Of a DNA stretch of 64,000 bases, positions 31,216 through 37,996 are shown piece after piece. Source of the stretch: Mycobacterium shigaense (GTDB lineage Bacteria; Actinomycetota; Actinomycetes; Mycobacteriales; Mycobacteriaceae); NCBI RefSeq assembly GCF_002356315.1, contig NZ_AP018164.1:2480001-2544000 (forward strand). Reading direction: 5' to 3'. The notes beneath the pieces were generated by a model. The model did no database searches and had not been told where the DNA came from. It saw only the letters and a program-made list of their open reading frames with translations. The translations under genes and the position numbers were made by a program. Position 1 is the stretch's first letter. Every line of letters starts with the position of its first letter.

Positions 31216-32603
31216 GCTGGGTCCTCGCCCGGCGATGTGGTTGCCTCGCAGTGGCTTTCGTTACTGCGGTGTGGGCCTCTCCATCCGCCCTCGCGATCAA
31301 TCGCCCCGAGGTCGACCCGGGCGCGGCGCCACCGAACGGTGCCCCGGGTCCGGTGCAGCCGACGGAGAAAATCGGCGAGTGCATCACTACCGGAATCCTC
31401 GCCGGAACCGATTTCGGTGCGGTGACGCCCGGCCAGCAGTCGCTGGATCTTCCCGCGGCGTGGAGGTTTTCGCGTGGCGACGGCCAACTGGTCGCGGTGC
31501 TGGACACCGGGGTCCGGCCGGGGCCACGGCTGCCTGGCGTGCAACCCGGCGGCGACTACGTCGAATCGACCGATGGCCTCACCGACTGCGACGGGCGCGG
31601 AACGGCGGTCGCCGGTCTCATCGCCGGCCAGCCCGGCCCTGACGGCTTCGCCGGGATAGCGCCCGCGGCGCGTCTGGTGTCGTTGCGAGTCACCTCCGCC
31701 AGGTTCTCGGCTCGAACCGGGGGCGGCGATCCGACCGTGACGCGGGCGTCCGGCGACATCGCCGCGCTGGGCCGAGCGATTGTGCACGCTGCCGACCTCG
31801 GCGCCCGGGTGATCACCGTCTCGGCGGCCACCTGCTTGCCCGCCGACCGGAACATCGACCAATCTGCGCTGGGTGCCGCGATCCGGTACGCGGCGGTGAC
31901 CAAGGACGCCGTCATCGTCGCTGCCGCAGGGAACAACGGTTCCGTCGGCACCTCCAGCGGAACGGCCTGCGACTCAAATCCGCTCACCGACCTGGGTCGT
32001 CCCGGCGATCCGCGCAACTGGGCAGGCGTGACATCGGTGTCGGTGCCTTCTTGGTGGCAGCCTTATGTGTTGTCGGTGGCGTCGCTGGCGCCGGACGAGC
32101 AGCCGTCGAAATTCACGGCGGCCGGTCCCTGGGTGGGTATCGCCGCGCCCGGTGAGAACATCGTCTCGGTGAGCAACCGAGACGATGGCGGATTGGCCAA
32201 CGGCCTGCCGAACCAAAACCACCAACTGGTACCCCTGCTCGGCACCGGTTACGCGGCCGGGTACGCGGCGGGCGTCGCGGCGCTGGTCCGCGCCAAGTAT
32301 CCGGAATTGACTGCCGCCCAGGTGATCCAGCGCATTGCCGCCACCGCACACAATGCGGCGCGCGCGCCGTCCAACGTCGTGGGCGCCGGAGCCATCGACC
32401 CGTTGGCTGCCCTGACCTGGGAGTTGCCCGCCTCCACCAACCACGAGACCTGGCCGGTGAAGCAGGTCGCAACCCCACCGCCACCGACGCCGGACAACCC
32501 GTTACCGCGGACCGTAGCGTTCGCCGGAACCGCGGCCCTGACCGTGGCAGTTGTGGTTGCCGCCGCGATTGCCGCACGCCGACGGAAGGAACCCAACCTA
32601 TGA
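31212..32603 (+). CDS. mycP: Mycosin MycP with catalytic residues replaced (probable pseudoprotease)
   Basis: 463 residues in mycosin layout: signal peptide (cleavage near residue 28), subtilase domain, and a C-terminal membrane helix (about 433-455) with a basic tail. Of the Asp-His-Ser triad, only Asp98 (VAVLDTG) is kept. The His of the DGHGT motif is Arg129 (DGRGT; CGC at 31596-31598). The Ser of GTSxA is Gly346 (GTGYAAG; GGT at 32247-32249). The oxyanion-hole Asn241 is present. The frame is open with no stops, and the rest resembles MycP3. Mycosins stabilise the ESX membrane complex independently of proteolysis, so an inactive form may still be structural. Overlaps eccD and eccE by four bases each. 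Confidence 0.92.
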   Translation: MSWVLARRCGCLAVAFVTAVWASPSALAINRPEVDPGAAPPNGAPGPVQPTEKIGECITTGILAGTDFGAVTPGQQSLDLPAAWRFSRGDGQLVAVLDTGVRPGPRLPGVQPGGDYVESTDGLTDCDGRGTAVAGLIAGQPGPDGFAGIAPAARLVSLRVTSARFSARTGGGDPTVTRASGDIAALGRAIVHAADLGARVITVSAATCLPADRNIDQSALGAAIRYAAVTKDAVIVAAAGNNGSVGTSSGTACDSNPLTDLGRPGDPRNWAGVTSVSVPSWWQPYVLSVASLAPDEQPSKFTAAGPWVGIAAPGENIVSVSNRDDGGLANGLPNQNHQLVPLLGTGYAAGYAAGVAALVRAKYPELTAAQVIQRIAATAHNAARAPSNVVGAGAIDPLAALTWELPASTNHETWPVKQVATPPPPTPDNPLPRTVAFAGTAALTVAVVVAAAIAARRRKEPNL

Positions 32604-33604
32604 GCGCTCGCGCATCGCTGTCGCCGCCCACCGGGCGGATCACCTTGGTGTCGTTGGCTGCCGCTGCCGCGGCTGTCGCCTTCCCGTGGCATTCCGGGCG
32701 CGAGCGCTGGGTGCTCGGTGTCGGCATCGCCGTAGTGGTCTTGTTGCTGGCCCGGTGGCACGGACTGCCCGTCACGACAATCCTGCGCCGCCGGCTGGCG
32801 CTGTTGCGCCCTGAGCGCCCCGTGCGGCAGACCAACGGATCCGGCATCGATGCCCGAACCACCGCACTGTTGCGCGTCGCCTCGTCGGGATCGGCTCCCG
32901 ACGTCCTGCCGCTGACGCTGATCGCGGGCTATGCGGAACGGTACGGCCTGCGTGCGGATGCCGTTCGGGTCACCAGCCTCGACAGCGTGTCCGAAAGCGG
33001 GTTGCGTCAACGGGAGACCTGGATCGGTCTGACGTTGTCGGCCGCGGACAATCTGGCCGCCCTGCAAGCCCGTTCGCCGCGAATTCCGCTGAAAGACACC
33101 GCCGAGGCCGCGGCGCGCCGGCTCGCCGATCACCTCCGCGAGAGCGGCTGGACCGCCGTCCTTGCCGAGTCCGGCGAAGTTCCGGCGCTCTATCCGGAAT
33201 CCGCTCGCGAAGCCTGGAGCGCGGTCCTGCTCGGCAACTCGGATTACATCGCGGGATACGGGGTCAAGGTCGACGCGGCGCTGCCGGAGACCCTCGCGGC
33301 CATCTGGGCGTATCCGGCGGCGGAAGTCTGGACCGCCCTGGAGGTCGCCGGTGCCGGTGATCGTCAGACGCTGGCCGTCGCAGCTGCGTTCCGCACCGAT
33401 ACGCCCCCCGCGGCGGGCGGACCACTACCCGGGCTGACCTCGCAATCCGGTGACCAGCGTGCGGCGCTGATGGCGCTGGACCCGCTGTCGAACCACCGGC
33501 TAGGTGGTCACGTCGCCCGTCCCGAATCCCTGCTGCTGGAAGGCCTGGACTGGCCGACCACCAGCCGACTGCACCTCACGCCGGCGCAGCCCACGGTGGC
33601 CTGA
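32600..33604 (+). CDS. eccE: ESX membrane component EccE (EccE3-type)
   Basis: 334 residues, close to the 331 recalled for EccE3. Two adjacent membrane helices near residues 14-55 are followed by a cytosolic/peripheral domain. EccE sits on the outside of the EccBCD complex. It ends the coupled eccD-mycP-eccE set and is the last ESX gene; a sulfatase starts 68 bases later on the same strand. Confidence 0.93.
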   Translation: MSARASLSPPTGRITLVSLAAAAAAVAFPWHSGRERWVLGVGIAVVVLLLARWHGLPVTTILRRRLALLRPERPVRQTNGSGIDARTTALLRVASSGSAPDVLPLTLIAGYAERYGLRADAVRVTSLDSVSESGLRQRETWIGLTLSAADNLAALQARSPRIPLKDTAEAAARRLADHLRESGWTAVLAESGEVPALYPESAREAWSAVLLGNSDYIAGYGVKVDAALPETLAAIWAYPAAEVWTALEVAGAGDRQTLAVAAAFRTDTPPAAGGPLPGLTSQSGDQRAALMALDPLSNHRLGGHVARPESLLLEGLDWPTTSRLHLTPAQPTVA

Positions 33605-33672
33605 CGGCGGTGCGCGGTTTCGGGTGGCACTGAACAGATCTGGGAATCGACCACGAGAGTGAGCCAGCGATA

Positions 33673-36021
33673 GTGACCGAGTTCAACGGCAAGATCGAGT
33701 TAGACATTCGCGATTCGGTGCCCGATTGGGGGCCGTATGCGGCTCCGACCGCACCCGAGAACTCGCCGAACATCCTTTATCTGGTGTGGGACGACACGGG
33801 CATCGCAACGTGGGATTGCTTCGGCGGTCTGGTGGAGATGCCCGCGATGACGCGCATCGCCGACCGGGGGGTGCGATTGTCGCAGTTTCATACCACCGCC
33901 TTGTGCTCCCCGACCCGGGCCTCACTACTGACTGGTCGCAATGCGACGACGGTGGGCATGGCGACGATCGAGGAGTTCACCGAGGGCTTTCCGAACTTGA
34001 ACGGACGGATTCCGTTCGAGACGGCATTGCTTTCAGAAGTACTCGCCGAACAGGGCTACAACACCTATGCGATCGGCAAGTGGCACCTCACGCCTCTTGA
34101 AGAGTCCAATCTGGCGGGCACCAAGCGGCACTGGCCGACGTCGCGCGGCTTCGAACGCTTCTACGGCTTTCTGGGCGGCGAAACCGATCAGTGGTATCCG
34201 GATCTGGTGTACGACAACCACCCGATCAACCCGCCCGGCACGCCCGAGGACGGCTACCACCTGTCGAAGGACCTTGCGGACAAGGCAATCGAATTCATCC
34301 GCGACGCCAAGGTGATCGCGCCGGATAAGCCCTGGTTCAGTTACGTGTGCCCCGGCGCCGGACACGCCCCGCATCACGTCTTCAAAGAATGGGCCGACAA
34401 GTACGCGGGCAAGTTCGATATGGGCTACGAGAAATACCGCGAGATCGTGCTGGAACGGCAGAAGTCGCTGGGCATCGTGCCGGTCGACACCGAATTGTCG
34501 CCGGTGAACCCGTATCTGGATGTCAAGGGGCCCAACGGCGAACCGTGGCCGCTGCAGGACACGGTGCGGCCGTGGGACTCGCTCAACGACGAAGAGAAGC
34601 GGCTGTTCAGCCGTTTTGCCGAGGTGTTCGCCGGTTTCCTCAGCTACACCGACGCCCAGATCGGCCGGATCCTGGACTATCTCGAGGAGTCCGGTCAGCT
34701 GGACAACACGATCATCGTGGTGATCTCCGACAACGGCGCCAGCGGTGAGGGTGGCCCGAACGGGTCGGTCAACGAGGGCAAGTTCTTCAACGGCTACATC
34801 GACACCGTCGAAGAGAGCATGAAGCTGTTCGACCACCTCGGCGGGCCGCAGACCTACAATCATTACCCGATCGGGTGGGCGATGGCGTTCAACACGCCCT
34901 ACAAGCTCTACAAGCGCTACGCCTCGCACGAGGGTGGTATCGCTGACACGGCAATCATTTCCTGGCCCAATGGTATTGCGGCGCACGGGGAGATCCGCGA
35001 CAACTACGTCAACGTCGCTGACATCACTCCGACCGTGTATGACCTGCTGGATCTGACGCCCCCAGCGACCGTGAAAGGCATCGCGCAGAAGCCGCTGGAT
35101 GGGGTGAGTTTCAAAGCGGCCCTTGCTGATCCAGCAGCAGACACTGGAAAGCTGACCCAGTTCTACACCATGTTGGGCACCCGGGGGATCTGGCATCAGG
35201 GCTGGTTCGCCAACACCGTGCATGCGGCAACGCCGGCCGGATGGTCCCATTTCGAATCCGATCGTTGGGAACTGTTCCACATCGAGGCCGACCGCAGTCA
35301 ATGCCATGACCTGGCCGTTGAGTATCCGGACAAGCTCGCCGAGCTGCAGGCGTTGTGGTTCTCAGAGGCGGCCAAGTACAACGGCCTGCCGCTGTCGGAT
35401 CTGAGCATTTTCGAAACGATCGGGCGCTCACGGCCATACCTGACGGGAGAGCGGTCGAGCTACCTCTACTATCCGGGTGGCGCCGATGTCGGGGTAGGTG
35501 CGGCGGCCGAAATTCGCGGCCGGTCGTTTTCCTTGCTGGCCGAGGTCACCGTCGACACCACCGGCGCCGAGGGGGTGTTGTTCAAGCAGGGCGGCGCGCA
35601 CGGCGGCCATGTGCTGTTCATCCAGGACGGGCGTTTGCACTACGTGTACAACTTCCTCGGCGAGCGCCTGCAGGAGGTCGCCTCCTCCGGCGCGATCCCG
35701 TTGGGCAGGAGTCTCTTCGGCGCCACCTATACGCGGACGGGGACCCTCCCTAACAGCCATACCCCGCTCGGTGAGCTCACGCTGTTCGTCGACGACGAGG
35801 TTGTCGGCACCCTCGCCGACGTGATCACCCACCCTGGGACATTTGGTCTGGCGGGCGCCGGCATCACTGTGGGCCGCAACGGCGGTTCGGCGGTATCCAC
35901 CCGCTACAAGGCACCGTTCACGTTCACCGGTGGCACCATTGCCCAGGTCACCGTCGACCTGTCAGGCCGACCCTACCTCGACGTGAAAACCGAGACTGCT
36001 CTTGCCTTCTCGCGCGACTGA
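33673..36021 (+). CDS. Arylsulfatase, type I (formylglycine-dependent)
   Basis: 782 residues. The sulfatase signature CSPTR is at residues 78-82; Cys78 would be converted to formylglycine by a separate enzyme not seen in this window. Metal-binding Asp residues lie at 40-41 (VWDDTG), and the second signature region reads IGKWHL. Length and layout match the large mycobacterial AtsA/AtsD group, with a beta-sandwich C-terminal domain from about 590. No signal peptide, so cytosolic. GTG start. It lies 68 bases behind eccE and might be read through from the ESX operon, but no functional link is known. Confidence 0.9.
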   Translation: MTEFNGKIELDIRDSVPDWGPYAAPTAPENSPNILYLVWDDTGIATWDCFGGLVEMPAMTRIADRGVRLSQFHTTALCSPTRASLLTGRNATTVGMATIEEFTEGFPNLNGRIPFETALLSEVLAEQGYNTYAIGKWHLTPLEESNLAGTKRHWPTSRGFERFYGFLGGETDQWYPDLVYDNHPINPPGTPEDGYHLSKDLADKAIEFIRDAKVIAPDKPWFSYVCPGAGHAPHHVFKEWADKYAGKFDMGYEKYREIVLERQKSLGIVPVDTELSPVNPYLDVKGPNGEPWPLQDTVRPWDSLNDEEKRLFSRFAEVFAGFLSYTDAQIGRILDYLEESGQLDNTIIVVISDNGASGEGGPNGSVNEGKFFNGYIDTVEESMKLFDHLGGPQTYNHYPIGWAMAFNTPYKLYKRYASHEGGIADTAIISWPNGIAAHGEIRDNYVNVADITPTVYDLLDLTPPATVKGIAQKPLDGVSFKAALADPAADTGKLTQFYTMLGTRGIWHQGWFANTVHAATPAGWSHFESDRWELFHIEADRSQCHDLAVEYPDKLAELQALWFSEAAKYNGLPLSDLSIFETIGRSRPYLTGERSSYLYYPGGADVGVGAAAEIRGRSFSLLAEVTVDTTGAEGVLFKQGGAHGGHVLFIQDGRLHYVYNFLGERLQEVASSGAIPLGRSLFGATYTRTGTLPNSHTPLGELTLFVDDEVVGTLADVITHPGTFGLAGAGITVGRNGGSAVSTRYKAPFTFTGGTIAQVTVDLSGRPYLDVKTETALAFSRD

Positions 36022-36189
36022 AAAGTGGGTCTTTCGCGCCTAAGCCATAGCGTGTGAGAAATCCATTGGCGGCTCGGTTGTCGTCCAAGGAAAAGTCCAC
36101 GACGTTTCCATGACACCTCGATTCTGAAGTTGTCGGCAGGCCGTTGTTGACGAAGACGTGACCCAGCACCTCGGCACATCCAGCTGACC

Positions 36190-36735
36190 TCGCGCGGCGG
36201 GCCAGGTCAATGCGTCGCGTTCGCCGGCGGCGAGCAGCGCGTACAACTCGGCGAACAACGCCTGCGGCCGGACCCGAGGCGGGCCTTCCTCGCGGTGTAG
36301 CAACGCCAGCAGCTCCGTCAGGGGGTGCTTGCTTTCCCCGACCAACGCCGGGTCCGTCGGATAGCGCATTCGGCCGGCCGGGTCCACCTGGACGACCGTG
36401 ACCTTGCAAGGTGTCGGCACCCATCATCGTGTCCCGGCTCGGCCGGGTGCCCAGCGGTCTGATCGACTCCGTGCAGAACGGCGCGTCGTCGGGCACACGG
36501 CAGCCATTTTCTGGACGGCGACCGGGATGATCACAGCGCCCGATCGGGCCCGCCCCCTAGTCGCATTACGCCGTCGCGACATCGGAGAACAGCTGCAGCA
36601 GCTTGACCTCCTGCTGGAAGTGCCCGCTCAGCGCCCGGACGAACATCTGCCCGACGATCGCCATCACGGGCTGGTGGTCGAGCTTGGCGTCGGACAGCCC
36701 GTTTAGACGACCGCGGCACACGCCAGAGGGGTCAG
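36190..36735 (-). pseudogene. Decayed thiamine-diphosphate enzyme (PoxB/pyruvate oxidase-like)
   Basis: Pieces of one protein appear in three minus-strand frames. From 36706: LNGLSDAKLDHQPVMAIVGQ, then GHFQQEVKLLQLFSDVA, ending in a stop at 36566. From 36496: VPDDAPFCTES then LGTRP. From about 36409: VVQVDPAGRMRYPTDPALVG and LLALLHREE. These follow the order of the N-terminal and central domains of PoxB-like enzymes, which normally use pyruvate. At least two frameshifts and large deletions make it non-functional. No C-terminal domain is recognisable. Confidence 0.65.
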
Positions 36736-37361
36736 CGGGTGCCGGTTAACCGGTTAAGCGGCGGAGCGGGCAGCCGGGCCGCAGGCTGATGCCCCGCGAC
36801 CGGGGCGATCGCATTGCCGCCCAGTGGATGTCGGAGGCGGGCCCGCCGGCAGGCGGGGGACGCGCGGATCGCGGCGGCGTGTAGGCGCTATTTGCACCGA
36901 AGACCGGGCCGAACGCGGTTCGAACCGGCCGTACGAGGAGCTGGAGCAAAAAATTTTTCGGCTGCTGCGGCAGCAAAACACCTACAGCAAAGCGTACTTC
37001 GATGCATTACGTTTTCGGTTTTTCCTTCGCCGGGGAGGTAAAACTCCAGCGGTCCATTGCGCCGGTATGAGGTTTCGCGCGCCGTGACATATTGCTCGTA
37101 ACCAGTAACCTGTTGTGCTGCAATCATTGTGAGCGAAATTGGGGTTGCTGGGCGACGGCGGTCGGCTCGGCGGCGCGCCGTAGGGGCCGAAATCCCTACT
37201 GCGGGAAGGACATGCGTGCCGCTAGCCGAACGGTCGGCACCGAAAAAAATGTTTGTTGAAATCTATCCAATAAGGCCTTCGAAGACATACGCTAATCGCG
37301 TCTCGGGCAACAGAATCGGGGATCTGGCAACAGATTGCCCTTAGACGAAGGGGGTAGTTTC
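36736..37361. other. Gene-free stretch
   Basis: I see no frame with a family motif. It contains A/T-rich patches unusual for this window (around 36948-36960 and 37240-37300). Together with the pseudogene to its left it suggests decayed or imported DNA next to the ESX-sulfatase block. Confidence 0.5.
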
Positions 37362-37484
37362 GTGTCTCGTGTCAGCAGCAAAGTCGTCATCGCCGTGGTT
37401 CTCGGCTTTACCGCATTGACCGCTTCGGGGTGTACGTTCCCGATCACGCTTACGTGCACCGGAACAACCTGCACCACTGGGTAG
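37362..37484 (+). CDS. Possible 40-residue lipoprotein
   Basis: GTG at 37362, with GAAGGGGG eight bases upstream, opens a 40-codon frame to TAG at 37484. The peptide starts MSRVSSKVVIAVVLGFTALT and continues ASGC, giving a basic N-terminus, hydrophobic core and lipobox with Cys24. The mature part would be only 17 residues, rich in Thr and containing two more Cys. The signal-peptide layout and good ribosome site argue for a real gene; no family is recognised. Confidence 0.5.
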   Translation: MSRVSSKVVIAVVLGFTALTASGCTFPITLTCTGTTCTTG

Positions 37485-37996
37485 CAATGCATTTCGTACA
37501 AGCGCACGCCGGCTGGCTAGCGGCATCCGCCGTCGGGGAAAACAGGCCCGGGATTCCGGGCGGCGATTCCGCGACCATGCCGGCGTGCGCTTGTAACCCA
37601 CGAAACGGCAGTGCATTTGGGATCGCCACGAAGTCGATCGGCGAATTGCATTCCTTCTCACGGCTTAAACGCTGGGCGCTGCGGCGCGAGTGGACCCGGC
37701 CCGCGCTCTGATCGGGTGAGGCCGGATCGGCGGCCTTGCCGTCCTTGGTACTGAGGGGTTACCCAGGACGGCAGGTCCTCGCCGGACGCCAGGCCCGTGC
37801 CGGGCAGCGACCGCCTTGTGATCTCGGTATTGAGGGGTTACCGGGAGCTGCAGGGCGGCCGCCGCCGTTTCGGGCCTGGCAATTGGCGTGACCGCTGTGG
37901 GTCTCCTACCGGTCCATCGGAGCAAACTGCCTGACCAGAACCGTTGGACGCGCCCGTGTGCCATGATGTCCAAGCTGTCAACAATGGGGAGCGGCC
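37485..37996. other. Gene-free stretch with a 17-bp direct repeat
   Basis: No credible coding frame. It is the upstream region of the hydrolase/acyl-CoA synthetase fusion gene and contains two copies of GGTAnTGAGGGGTTACC, listed separately. Confidence 0.5.
37747..37842 (+). repeat. Two 17-bp direct repeats, 79 bases apart
   Basis: GGTACTGAGGGGTTACC (37747-37763) and GGTATTGAGGGGTTACC (37826-37842) differ at one base. They lie 155-250 bases upstream of the next gene. They could be regulator sites or remnants of a tandem duplication. Confidence 0.6.

Noticed and set aside
36040..36420. Minus-strand 126-codon open frame as a stand-alone gene
   Set aside because: Its first half matches the middle of a PoxB-like enzyme and the rest is nonsense-like, so it is part of the pseudogene.
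37129..37344. Plus-strand 71-codon frame before the small lipoprotein
   Set aside because: No ribosome site, no motif, and composition like non-coding DNA.
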